From positions 188,364-252,363 of the forward strand of contig ML996696.1 in the NCBI GenBank assembly GCA_010356995.1: DNA of 64,000 bases. The letters run 5' to 3'. Below, one piece after another: positions 1 to 9,963 of the stretch. Under the pieces are notes generated by a model, which worked only from the letters and a program-made list of their open reading frames with translations, was not told the DNA's origin and made no database searches. The position numbers and the translations under genes are program-made. Source of the DNA: Trichodelitschia bisporula (lineage: Eukaryota; Ascomycota; Dothideomycetes; Phaeotrichales; Phaeotrichaceae). The first letter of the stretch is position 1; every line of letters begins with the position of its first letter.

Positions 1-465
1 AGCCACTTGGGCAGCGCGGACGCGGCCTCGATGAGCAGGAACTCGCCGTCGGAGTCGTAGACGCGTGTCCATGTGGTTGGGAACTGCGTGCTCAAGGTGT
101 AGAGGAGGTACACGATGAGCCACTCGTCGGCAATAGAATCGCCGTAGTTCGTACGGCCGCGGAGGAGCCACGTATCTGCCGCAGTTAGCACAATCCACCC
201 AACATACGCACAGAGTAATACCATCCTCACGCTTCAACTCCAGCCCAAACCCCTCCCGCTGCCAGATATACTCCTTAAGCAACCTCCTCCCCATCTCCGC
301 CGCCGCCCGCTGCACCTCCCCCAACCTCGCACGCACCTGCCCATCCGCCATCCCCCCATCGCGCACAAAAACCGCATATTCAACCGTATCCTCCGGCAGC
401 CCGCGCGGGAACCCCTCAAACCCCTCGCCAGGCCACTTAAAACCGTCATCCACAGACTCGGTCAT
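1..465 (-). CDS. Ecdysoneless/SGT1 family protein, N-terminal part (cut by window edge)
   Basis: Two exons on the minus strand, 465..222 and 175..1, with a 46-nt GT-AG intron (221..176, branch GCTAAC). They give about 139 residues and the gene continues beyond the window. After the splice the protein reads DDTWLLRGRTNYGDSIADEW and then a VYLLYTLS block and DSDGEFLLIEAASALPKW, the hallmark N-terminal segment of the Ecdysoneless/SGT1 family (PF07093). Members are needed for cell viability and are linked to transcription regulation and pre-mRNA splicing through U5 snRNP assembly. The ATG at 465 is chosen because it opens the conserved N-terminus directly. The gene is divergent from the SDR gene at 949. 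The assignment is by recognised motif; the C-terminal half is not visible. Confidence 0.85.
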   Translation of the reverse strand, partial: MTESVDDGFKWPGEGFEGFPRGLPEDTVEYAVFVRDGGMADGQVRARLGEVQRAAAEMGRRLLKEYIWQREGFGLELKREDGITLCVCWVDCANCGRYVAPPRPYELRRFYCRRVAHRVPPLHLEHAVPNHMDTRLRLRRRVPAHRGRVRAAQVA

Positions 466-948
466 GATGTTTGATTTTATATGTGGCGCGGGCCGCTCCG
501 CTCGTGGCGCATGCGCCCAGGGCCATGTGCAGCACGCACGGACCCACCGGAAACTTACAGCCGCCGCTGTCCGCGAAAACGCCCAGCTTGCCCAGCTACG
601 ACTTTTCCGGCGCCCTCGGACAAATCTCCGGTGCCCTCGGACAAGACCTCCGGATAGGCACGCGATAGTGCGCCTCAAGCACGCCAAGCACCCAATGGGC
701 TGATCCCATTCCAACTTCAGCAGGGGAGGTACAGGAATGAAGCTCCTCCATACGGTACCATGGAACCCCACCATGCAGACTCGCGCAGATGGTGTCATCC
801 CCGCGGCCTCCCGGGGGCGTCATCCGCGCATCACGCCTCGCAAACTCCACCATCGGCCTCCCTCGCCTCCATCCACACTCGGCCTCTATCACCTGAACTT
901 CACTGAATTTCCCTACACCCTCTACGAGTACCTACCTCGTAACCTACC
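466..948. other. intergenic, divergent promoter of ECD-like gene and SDR
   Basis: This holds the presumed promoters of two divergent genes. Short open frames here are GC-driven and look non-coding. I see no repeat or RNA gene. Confidence 0.5.
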
Positions 949-1819
949 ATGGCCACAATCGGCATAATCGGCGGCACGCGGGGCCTCGGCCGCGCTCTTG
1001 TCGACGAATACACCCGCCGCGCCGGGCACAGCGTCTACGCAACCGCACGGTACACGCCGCCCCTCGGCACTCCCCCCGCCGGGCTGCACTGGATCGGCGA
1101 CGTGGACATCGCGCATGCCGACGCGGCGACCAAAATCTCCGTTCGGTATGGAGAAGCCGGGCCCCTGGACGTGCTCATCATCTCAGCGGGCTACTTCGGC
1201 AAAGAAGAATTCGGACACCTGGACTGGGAAGCCGAGATGCGGATGTATGCGACCAGCGCCGTAGGCCCGGCTTTCTTGGTGCAGAACCTCGTGAAGAGGA
1301 AGATGTTGGGCAAGGGGTCGAAGGTGGTGCTGATTACGAGTGAGAGTGGGAGTATCGGGTTGAGGCATGAGAGTGAGGGGGGGGGGAATTATGGGCATCA
1401 TGCGAGTAAGGCGGCGGAGAACATGGTGGGGAAGCTTTTGAGTTTGGATTTGAAGAAATTGGGGATTGCGGTTGCGATGGTGCATCCCGGGTTTATGCGG
1501 ACGGAGATGACGCGCGGGGTTGGGTTTGATAAGTATTGGGATCAGGGGGGAGGTAAGGCGAACTGCACACGCTTGGAGGGAGAAGATGCTAATGGCTTTG
1601 ATAGCTGTCGAGCCGGCCGTGGCGGCGAAATCCCTCGTCGACTGGATTGACACGTTTGATATCTCGAAGACGGGCGAGTTCTGGGCGCCTCGCGGAGCAG
1701 CGTACGTTCAGCCTTGCCGATCTCCGATCTTGCTAACATCGGTTAGGGACATTGGAACTGCCGAACACGTTCTCGGCCCGAAGGATAAGCTGCCGGTCCC
1801 GCTACAGCTTCCGTGGTAG
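949..1819 (+). CDS. atypical short-chain dehydrogenase/reductase (SDR)
   Basis: Three exons, 949..1552, 1605..1701 and 1747..1819, encode 257 aa. Introns are 52 and 45 nt; the second is in frame and stop-free. The Rossmann start MATIGIIGGTRGLGRALVDE carries the GGTRGLG nucleotide-binding motif. DVLIISAGY corresponds to the NNAG region, VLITSESGSIGL carries the catalytic Ser, and HPGFMRTEM is the usual PG-turn. The active-site block reads GNYGHHASKAAENM. The Lys is present, but four residues before it, where the catalytic Tyr normally sits, there is His; a Tyr lies two residues further upstream. Either the Tyr is displaced or catalysis differs. The substrate is unknown. It resembles the C-factor-like SDRs of fungi. 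No pathway partner is adjacent. Confidence 0.88.
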
Positions 1820-3112
1820 ACCGCAGCGATGATTCCGTTTCGATAGCCTCTGATGGGAGCAAAGGCCCGTTTACGCGCTAAGGCAACTGTAGCCCTTAAG
1901 ATGGAAGTAAAGACGAAGAGAGGACGAGAGGCATAGACTCTCGAGATTAAATACTTAATGCCAACTTTCCTCCATCTCTCCTTCCTTCTATCATGCGCTT
2001 CTTACATCATGTCTCCTGGCATGCTCCTTCCTGACATACAATGCTGCTTCCATGTTTTCATCAGCCTCTCCTACGTATCCAAGGTCCTGAGTTCACGCCG
2101 TTCCTATGTACGACTTTTACGTCCTTGGCCACAGTAAGACCGACACGCCGAACAGCGCGCCAAACCAGGCCATGTTTGATCTCCGCCCGCCCTATGAACC
2201 ATCCCAAGCATCTCTTACTGTAGCCTCCCCGATATCACCGTATCCCCAAAAGCCCTTAATATCGCGCAAATCCCCGTCCCCTCCCACCGCGTATCGGCCC
2301 ACCACAGACCCCCACCAACAATCCCACCCACCGAACACAACATGACGNNNNNNNNNNNNNNNNNNNNNNNNNNNNNNNNNNNNNNNNNNNNNNNNNNNNN
2401 NNNNNNNNNNNNNNNNNNNNNNNNNNNNNNNNNNNNNNNNNNNNNNNCCGCCATCACCCCGCTTCCCATCGCGATACCCTCGTCCCCCCACCAACCCAGC
2501 CAATGACGCGCAGGAAACCGGAACCTCACCTGTCCAATCCAAACCCAAGCTAGCCAATTCAGGCTAGTCGGTTCGGAGTCAGGCCGATTGACAGGAAATA
2601 GCAGGATACTATTGGTTGACCAGCGACGCGCTAGTGCGCGCTTCACGCGCCGCGACGCGTTAGGTTAATTGATTGCGGTCGGACTGGAATGGGCGCGTTT
2701 GGTGAGGGGCCGGGTGTGAGCTGGAAATAGAGGCGGGGCGGGGTGGTCGCGAAATCAGGTGTGCACTATCACAACGATGCTGGTGCTGTACGGATGTAGA
2801 ACGGTCGGTTATACGCATCAGAGCTATTCGGTAGGTAGAACGCTTGAATTACAGACACAGCGCTATCGGGGACTATCCAATGCTCCTCCCGCGTAGAAAG
2901 GCGCCACCGTATTCCCATTCCAATGCCAAAGCCAAAGAAAATAATGCGTGCGCCGCATCGTAGCGTAGAGTACATGGCCTGTAGGCCAGTCCGGCCCAAA
3001 GAAGCCCGGGTATTGAAGCTTCAATCACACCCGCTCAACTCCCAATCCATCCCATCCAAGAATCCACGCTCCCCGAACTCCTCTCCCAGAACCAATCCAA
3101 ACCTACTCCCCC
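1820..3112. other. intergenic region containing an assembly gap
   Basis: This is 1.3 kb between the convergent SDR and Whi5-like genes. A run of 100 N occupies 2348..2447. CG-rich ACGCG-type words occur near 2620..2662. A 79-codon open frame at 2106..2345 has no recognisable similarity. I support no gene here, though something could be hidden by the gap. Confidence 0.6.
2348..2447. other. assembly gap (100 N)
   Basis: Exactly 100 unknown bases, a conventional placeholder for a gap of unspecified size between contigs. Confidence 0.99.
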
Positions 3113-4291
3113 TCAAACCTCCCCCCCAAGCCGCCCCCCCAGTTCCATCCCCAACCCCTTCACCCCATTCCCCCCACCACCCCCACCAGGAGTCCCAAAC
3201 TCAAACTCCAACCTCCTCCTCCCTTCCCCCGCCCTCTGCACCGGCGTCCTGACCGCCATCCCCGGCGTCCTCCACGCCGCCTGCGCCGGGCTAGGAGTAA
3301 CGTTCAAATAATCCGCAAAACTGAATCCTCCCCCGGGAGTGCCCCCGAAGCCAGGCGTCCCCATGACGCTACTAGGCAGCGGCGGCGTGGACGGGGGCTG
3401 CATCCCGCTCCCGTTTCCCCGCTCGGCGCGCGGCTGCGCGGGCGAGGGGGATGCGGCGAGGAAGAGGAGCAAATCGGCCGCTGGGTCCGGCGCCGCTCGT
3501 TCCCGATCACGGGGCGGGTTGGTAAATGGCCTAGAGCGCAGGCGTGCACTCCGCGCGAGGCCAGGCGGTGGCGTGCGCGGCGCGCGAGGGGGGGAGGACC
3601 GGGGCTGGGACCGGGGCTGGGCGCGCGAGCGGCGCGGACTAGGCGCCAGAGTCGGGAGGTCTGAGTCGTCGTCCTCTGAGAGAAGCGGGGGCGGGGGTGG
3701 AGAAGCGGTTATAAAGGCGAGCGTGGGAGTCGGCATGCCGGTGCTCGGGCCGCGGCGAGCATAGCCGGGCGACGAGGCTGGGAGCGCATGTGCGGATTTC
3801 CAATTCGGCGGGGCGCGGACCTTGACGCGTGCGTGGGAGCTACTTGCGGGATAGTGCGTGGTGCGGGGGCGCTTTGGCCGACTGAGGCCGGTGGGCGGGT
3901 TGAGCGGGGAGGAGAAGAGGGGGGGTGGGAGGGGGGAGGAGTCGATTGCTGTGGGGGGGAGGAAGCGATCTGAGAGACTGGAGGAGGTATCGGACAGGAC
4001 ATCGTGGGCGGAGGGGGAGGGGGCGCGGCGCTTGCGGCGGAGTTCGAGGTCGAGTTTTGGTTCGAGGGTTTCGAGGGAGAGGTTTTCCCAGCCGTGTTTG
4101 ATTTTGACGTTGGCGAGGGCGAGGCGGTTTTGGAGGGCGCGGGTCATCTGCGGATGGGTGGGTTAGTGGCTGTGATGCCTGAGGGGTTGGGAGGAGGTGG
4201 AGGTAGAGAGGTGTACCTTTGAGACTTGGGCGCGGCGGAGCACCTTGCTCGCGACGACTTCGGGCTGTGGCTCCGAGAGCTCGGTGGCCAT
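3113..4291 (-). CDS. Whi5/Nrm1-family G1/S transcription repressor
   Basis: Two exons, 4291..4217 and 4147..3113, with a 69-nt intron, encode 369 aa. The start ATG at 4291 gives MATELSEPQPEVVASKVLRR, spliced to ALQNRLALANVKIKHGWENL. This is the short Whi5/Nrm1 helix motif (PF08528) with its conserved RL.LA..K...GWE pattern. Family members bind SBF/MBF transcription factors and hold back G1/S genes until phosphorylated by CDK. The rest is low complexity, rich in Pro, Ser and Arg, with many SP/TP sites (possible CDK targets) and a C-terminal block GFSFADYLNVTPSPAQ. The upstream strand is CT-rich over several hundred bases. The family call is firm; whether it acts like Whi5, Nrm1 or both cannot be told from sequence. 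Confidence 0.85.
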
Positions 4292-5594
4292 TGTGGGCGG
4301 TTGCGGGGTGAAAGGAAGTATGTGGATATGGAAAGCGGGTAAATAGGCGCTAAAGGAGAGAGAGACGGTACGGTGGTGCTGGTGTTGGTGTGAAGTCAAA
4401 GCGACAAGAGAAGGAGGAAGAAGAGAAGTGAAAGAGTGGGGAGATTGAGAGAAGAGTTGAGAGAGGTGAGACAGGAAGCAAGGCGGAAGGCAAGCAGAAC
4501 GATTCGACCCGCCGGGCCAACCCAGGCACTCTCTTCACTCTCTTGTCTTTTCCGACCAGTTCCAAGAAAGCAAGGTCAAGAGAGGCCAGGGCTGTTGGCG
4601 AGTCGGCACGGCCGTGGGGCGCAAGGGCTAAGGAAATGCGGAATGAGAGGCGAGGGAGAGGCGCTTGAGGTAGGGGGCTGGGATTGGAGGGATGGAAGGA
4701 GATGGTGAATGGACGGGGAGAGGTGGGCGGACAATGAGGACGTTTACTTGTCGCGATATATCACAGGGGATATAAGAGCGAGCAGAGAAGAGATGGGCGA
4801 GACGAGAAGAGAAGTGAAGAAAGGTGAAGAGAGCAGAGTTGAGAGAGGAGAGTTGAGAGAGGAGAGAGGAGAGAGGAGAGAGGAGAGAGGAGAGAGGAGA
4901 GAGAGAGAAAGAGAGTCAGGAAGGCTTGGGGCGGAAAACGGCGAGAAACTGGGGCATCAGAAGCGACAGGTAAGGCGACGGGCAAAAGCTTCAGGTAAAA
5001 GCGACGGGTCAATTCGCCCGATTGTGTTTGCTCTCTTCTCTCTTCTATCGTATCTTCTGCTCTCTTTCTGCGGCTCTTCGCTTCTCTCTCTCCTCCACTC
5101 TTCTTCCTCATCTCCCGCCAATCCCCCTCCTCCCTTGCCGTACTCCCGCCGGGCTATCCAGCTCCGACCCTAAAAGCGTCCCGTATCTCCAACAACCCAA
5201 CGGCTTCACTGACTCTCTGGATCGGAGCTAGTAGCCATGGTAACGAATGACGTGCGGGAATAGAGCCCGCTTTGGATCACTCAAAGCCTTTTTCCGTACT
5301 TTCTGATCTTGTACTAGTACACAAACCCGTCTCCCGGGGCAACGGAAAGCTTCGGACTCGTCCCTTTTTTCACTTCGTTCTACCTGTTCCTATGTACTCG
5401 GGATATTCAACAGCAAATGCAAAGCTCGCTACATCCAACACCTGCCCATCCGTCCCGTCCGTCGTGCCATATGTCGTGAATCTGCATGCCCTCGCCGTCC
5501 ATTGCTCCCCGAGAAGTGGCCATTATCCCCGCCGTACATCCCCCAAACCAGATACAAGAAACGCTCCCATCACTCATATCTCCTCCCCCGCTGC
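4292..5594. other. intergenic: Whi5-like promoter with long purine tract
   Basis: This 1.3-kb stretch lies upstream of the Whi5-like gene and downstream of the MARVEL-like gene. It is strongly purine-rich on the plus strand, with a 7-nt tandem repeat near 4850..4912 and a pyrimidine-rich stretch at about 5030..5130. I found no convincing gene. Confidence 0.6.
4850..4912. repeat. 7-nt GA-rich tandem repeat (agagagg)n
   Basis: About eight copies of a seven-base purine unit are embedded in a wider GA tract (about 4780..4920). The tract is a near-perfect homopurine run. It lies about 560 nt upstream of the Whi5-like start, in that gene's presumed promoter. Confidence 0.9.
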
Positions 5595-6284
5595 TCACGT
5601 GTACTCTCCCCGCGCCACCTGTGACCCCATGACAATCATCCAGACGAAGAAGATGCATCCGATGATCCAGAACGAAAACGCCGCATACCAGCTTGAGCCT
5701 GGCAGAGCATTAGCCTCTCCCCTCGTCAAAGCGCAGAAAAGTAAGAACTCACATATGCTGTCCTGCTCCAGCCACGCCAGCGTCTGCACGTTCTGGCCCG
5801 AAACCGGATTGTTGTTGACGTACGTTTGGCAGTTGCTCGACACGTTGCCCTCGCCAAACAGCTGGATAGCCGTCTCGATCGTGCCTGCTAAAAAGAGTAC
5901 CAAGAAGATGAAGGAAAATAACATCATGAAGGCTGGCAGTAGGCGTCGTTGCGATACGAGAATGAGCTGAATGATGACGAAGATGACTACGAGCGAGCCG
6001 ACGGTGATGGCGTAGGGGAAGAGCCTACAATCCGGTCAGTGCTGGTCTCTTTTGCTTTCATCTTCTCTCGTCGCATCTCATCTCGACGCAGAAGGGAAGT
6101 GGAGTGTCGCATACCATGGTATTCCCAATCGCAGCCTCTGCTGATCATTCACAAACGACGCAAAAACCCCCAAAACCGTGCATCCCGCAACAAGCACGAT
6201 AATCGTCCAAATGTTGAGCTGCACCTCAGGCCACACATAGCGCTGCGTGTACACAGGTCGCGAAGACACGACGGAGCGCGACAT
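5595..6284 (-). CDS. MARVEL-like four-helix membrane protein
   Basis: Three exons, 6284..6115, 6024..5753 and 5698..5595, encode 181 aa. Introns are 90 and 54 nt. The second intron (GTGAGT donor, CTAAT branch, CCAG acceptor) is divisible by three and lacks stops, so an unspliced reading adds 18 residues. Four hydrophobic helices are visible: about residues 24-45 (IWTIIVLVAGCTVLGVFASF), 58-82, 88-110 and a C-terminal one (FSFWIIGCIFFVWMIVMGSQ). A cysteine-bearing loop lies between helices three and four. The topology and the short N-terminal tail fit fungal MARVEL-domain proteins of the plasma membrane, but no diagnostic motif proves it. The function is unknown. Confidence 0.75.
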
Positions 6285-6978
6285 TGTGATAGATCAGTGC
6301 TTGGTAACAGGCGGGGCGTTCAGCGCGATAGCCGTTGCGTACTGATCGTCCGTCGCAAGCGCGCAGTCAGAATAACAGTTCGTCGCAACCGGAGCTTCTC
6401 TGCTCTTTTCTCCTCCAGCAATGCTCCTCTTCTCCTTCTGAGTGTTGCACAAATCCGCGTAGGCCCACGAAGCGAATACCCTCGTCAGCGACGGCGCGTG
6501 GTTGGTCGAGCGTACCGTGAACGGGTGGGCAGCTCGCTGTCTCGCTGTCTCGCGCGGGGAGAAGCAGCAGTGCAACGTAGAGACGGCGTTGGGTAGACGA
6601 GACGGGAGGAAGGGTGGAGATGTCCAGAGGGCGCGAATGGAGTAGGGATGAGATAGGATCGTGATGAAGAAGTTGGAGTTGGTTGCGAACGAAGGTAAGG
6701 CTCGTCCCCCTGTGACGTTAGTGCCCTCTTTTCCCAGCTCCGACGAAGCGCGGTGTGTGGCTGGGCGGGACAGCGCGGTGGCTGGACCGCTAAACTGCCA
6801 ACTTTTGCGCTTCCGAACCCGGTCTCGGCATCGGGATCTCACCCATCGCCCCGCCAACGGATGGGAAAAACCACGCACATCACGGCAATCCCATCGATTT
6901 ACTCGTCAGGAACATGTCCATTTCCATGGCAATCAGACATTAGCATAACCTTCCTTCCCCTGCCAAAAATCTCCATCA
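6285..6978. other. intergenic: promoter of the MARVEL-like gene
   Basis: This lies between two minus-strand genes. A 194-codon minus-strand open frame (6878..6294) is low complexity with no recognisable domain. It covers the expected promoter and I treat it as non-coding. Confidence 0.5.
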
Positions 6979-8088
6979 TTATCCCCCCGGATCCCCCCGC
7001 CCAGTCCACTCCCTCCCCCCAACCCCACCACCCCGCCCCCCAATATCAAGCTCGCTCATCCGGCGCAACGGCGGCAAGCGCTCCCTCCCTACACCAGAGT
7101 CTCTGCGATTCAACGATGGAAAACCTTCCCTCCCCCCAGAATCCCTTCTCTCCAACGACGGCAGACGCTCCCTCCCCCCAGACTCCCTCCGATCCCACAC
7201 CCTCTCCAACTCCCTTAACCCCTCACTCCCCCTCCGATCCCACTCCCCACCTATCCCTTCACTCGCCCTCCTCTCCAACAGCCGCGCACTCGATTCCCTC
7301 TCCGCCCACATCCCCCGCTCCTCTCTCTCCATCCCCAATCCCCGCAGCGCACTCGCCCGGAGGTACTTCTCGAACCCGTCCATCTCCCCCGCACCCCGGT
7401 TGCGGCCTCTCATCGGCGGCGGCGGCCCACTCGCGCGCCCCGCCCGGTCCACGACGTATTGCCGCCGGTTGTGTGTGTTTTTCTGCCGTCTTGCGATGAG
7501 GAAGAGGGTTATAGCGATGGCGACGCCGAGGACGCCGAGCCCGCCGATTATGCCGACTGTGCCGAAGGCGATGCGTTGCTCGGAGGCGGGGAGCGGGTCG
7601 GATTTGGGAAGTGCGGAAGGAGATGGGATGAGTGAGGCGGGTGGGGAGGAGGCGTGGATGGTGGGGATGAGGGTGGGGACGCTTGGTGTGGGGGAGGAGA
7701 GTGCCGCGGCGGTGGTGGATAGGGGAAGGTAGGCTGTTGATGGCGTGGCTGTCGGGGGGGCGAGGGGGGTTGTGGTCCGGGTTGCTGATGTTGAGAGGAG
7801 GGAGTGGAAGAGCGGTTGGGCGGGCGAGAGGTTGAAGGGGCTTAGCGAGACGGAGGTGCTGAGTGGTGTGCTGGAAGGTGTTGGACTTCGATTCGATGTC
7901 GTCGTCAGGGTGAGGGGTATCTCGCTCGTGCAGTCGCTGCAGTCGTTTGGGAGAGCTGCTCGCCTGAGCACCGCAGCCGAAGCCAACGATGCGCCGCCGA
8001 GCTCCTTGACCGACGCCGCTGTCAACCACACGCCGCTCACCAGCGGTACGAAGCCATGCAGGCCGACGCGGACGCCGCGGCCCCTCAT
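6979..8088 (-). CDS. Ser/Thr-rich single-pass membrane protein, Mid2-like layout
   Basis: A single exon of 369 codons. The N-terminus has a basic start and a hydrophobic stretch (about residues 9-27) that could be a signal peptide. A long ectodomain of Ser, Thr and Pro follows, typical of O-mannosylated fungal wall proteins, with a CSDC pair near residue 50. A transmembrane helix at about residues 175-197 (GTVGIIGGLGVLGVAIAITL) is followed by basic ARRQK, a stop-transfer signal. The cytosolic tail is Arg/Glu-rich with roughly 17-residue repeats (RRDSGGRE..PSL.). The layout recalls fungal wall-stress sensors such as Mid2 and Wsc, but without a WSC domain. No orthologue is recognised. The start is uncertain; a second ATG in another frame lies at 8107. 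Confidence 0.6.
   Translation of the reverse strand: MRGRGVRVGLHGFVPLVSGVWLTAASVKELGGASLASAAVLRRAALPNDCSDCTSEIPLTLTTTSNRSPTPSSTPLSTSVSLSPFNLSPAQPLFHSLLSTSATRTTTPLAPPTATPSTAYLPLSTTAAALSSPTPSVPTLIPTIHASSPPASLIPSPSALPKSDPLPASEQRIAFGTVGIIGGLGVLGVAIAITLFLIARRQKNTHNRRQYVVDRAGRASGPPPPMRGRNRGAGEMDGFEKYLRASALRGLGMEREERGMWAERESSARLLERRASEGIGGEWDRRGSEGLRELERVWDRRESGGRERLPSLERRDSGGREGFPSLNRRDSGVGRERLPPLRRMSELDIGGRGGGVGGREWTGRGDPGG
7060..7190 (-). repeat. in-gene tandem repeat coding a 17-residue Arg/Ser unit
   Basis: About three degenerate copies of a roughly 51-bp unit encode RRDSG-type segments in the tail of the membrane protein. Boundaries are approximate. Confidence 0.6.
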
Positions 8089-9963
8089 CTCGGGCGATGA
8101 GTATCAAAACTCAAAGGTCGAATATCGAGGTTGATGACCAAAAGGTAAGGCCGTATAAGATGTTTCGCAGACTATCAGCGCCCACCAGCCATGAACGGGA
8201 GATATTGATGAAGAGAGCAAAGGATCAGCGGAGGAACGAACGATGGTCATAGAGTGAGGGCGCACCCGCAATGGGGAACGCCCACCCACAAATATGCCGC
8301 TGACGGCTGGTGCAACGCATAACGCCGAAGGTAATGCCACTCGTAGAGGTCTAACGGCACTGGTCTCAACTGGGGGATGGCCTTGTTGGGGTCCGTGCGG
8401 GACCCTAAACGGACTGCAGAGTTGACGATAGTGGGACGGATGTGGGTAAGTAGGCTGTGAGCGTCAGTGTGGTTCCAGTAGCACCAAAGTTCCCCGGAGT
8501 TATCGTGCTGCTATTCAGCAGCAAGCATAACATCACTCTAGCCTCGCATATCCCCTCCAAAGCCGTGGCATGAACGCAAAGCCGGCCCCTCACCAAGCCC
8601 ACACCTCCCCCCACCACCAGTGAGCCACAACAATCCAAAGTGCTAAACGTCAGAACCAGCGCTCGTGGCGTGGAACACAGGCGCCCAAGAAACGATCCCG
8701 CTGCGCCCACCACGGCCGAAAGCGTCGCGGAAGGCGACGCTCCACGACCCTCCGGCGAAAGGCGTCGATTCCAACGGTTGAAACTCGGTTTCCGTAGAAG
8801 TCTCGAGCTTCTGGAATCGAGGGGCCGCCGCACGTTTTGACAAATATCCCCGAGCCTGGGGAGCGCAGCGAGGGGTTCAGCGGTCGCGTGGACTGGGAGT
8901 GGCAGTGACAATGACTTGAACCGCTCGCGTATCGCGGCTCGGATGGTATCCGGACTGCTAGGGTTGCGGGGGGAGGTGGAGGGGTTGCTTAGTTCAGCCT
9001 GGTATTAACAGCGCACACCCTGTCGACCTTGCCTGGTGCCTAAGGCTGGACGAAGCCCTATAACGATCGCGCGGTATAGCGGCTGCTGGGCGTCGCAGGG
9101 AGAGATCGCCGACTCGCGGCGAGCACGTCGCGCGGAGCGAAGGAGCGAAGGTGAGGAACGCCGCGGGGGCCGTTGCCGAAACCTCGATCCTAGCCTATAG
9201 TACCAGAAAGATGGTGAGGAGGGTGGGGGTTGAGAGGCCGTTTCGTCGGTGAGGTTGGAGGGCTGAAACGGTGCTGAGGCAGGTGGGCTGGGAGGCGGAT
9301 CGAGATGTCTGGCTAGGTACTTCGAGCCAGATTCGGGTGGGGTTGTACGCAGCGCTACTTTCGTGGACTTTGCTCGTCCTTTGATATAGTCCTTCATATA
9401 GGTATAGGCCTCGATATAGGTGCAGCTCATCACCACCCTCTCCGTTCGGAATGTGCAATTTGCGCCCGCATCGGCCGTGGACGCATTCCAGCCATCGCGC
9501 AGCCCATCCGTGTAACCAAGCTACCACCTCAAACCCACCCCGTAGGGCAACACAGGATTCACATCCCACGAGCGATCAATCCTCCGAACCTCACCCTCCA
9601 ATCCCATCCAGCAAGGTGAGCAACAAACTGTCACGAACCGCGAACCTTGAAACAAGTGAAGAGCCGCAGCCCTCGCCCGTCGCAATGGGTTAGGTCTCGT
9701 GGTCCACGTTACCTGTGATGGAATGAAGCCGGTAGGGTCGGATACTTCCGTGGATGAGCATTGAAACGGTTTGGAGACCACGGCGATGGTGCTCGACGAA
9801 CCGCGACGTCGTGTCCCGCACCGCCACCCCCAGCCGCAGCCCCACGCCCACGCTGCCCGCCCCATAGCGCCCCGCGCCGGGCCTCCCGCGGGGTAAACCC
9901 GTCTCAGGGTCCGCCTCGCACCCCATCATCAACCCACAACCATCCCCAACCCCCACCAGCACA
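8089..9963. other. intergenic, no supported gene
   Basis: This is 1.9 kb between the divergent surface-protein and FAA-hydrolase genes. It holds several overlapping open frames on both strands, including a 66-codon minus-strand frame at 8843..8643 and 143 codons at 9436..9005. None has a recognisable domain, convincing start or splice pattern. It probably contains two promoters. A TATA-rich patch (ctatat repeats) lies at about 9380..9425. Confidence 0.45.

Noticed and set aside
2106-2345. Frame beginning MYDFYVLGHSKTD before the assembly gap
   Set aside because: It ends at a stop just before the gap, turns into Pro/Ser low complexity, and no family is recognised.
6294-6878. 194-codon minus-strand open frame before the MARVEL-like gene
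   Set aside because: It covers the expected promoter and leader, and has low-complexity translation with no domain.
7990-8066. Possible 77-nt intron near the start of the Mid2-like gene
   Set aside because: Splicing would not join either upstream start to the long downstream frame, so the single-exon model is kept.
8643-8843. 66-codon minus-strand frame with a fairly natural composition
   Set aside because: It is short, no homologue is recognised, and open frames also occur on the opposite strand over the same bases.
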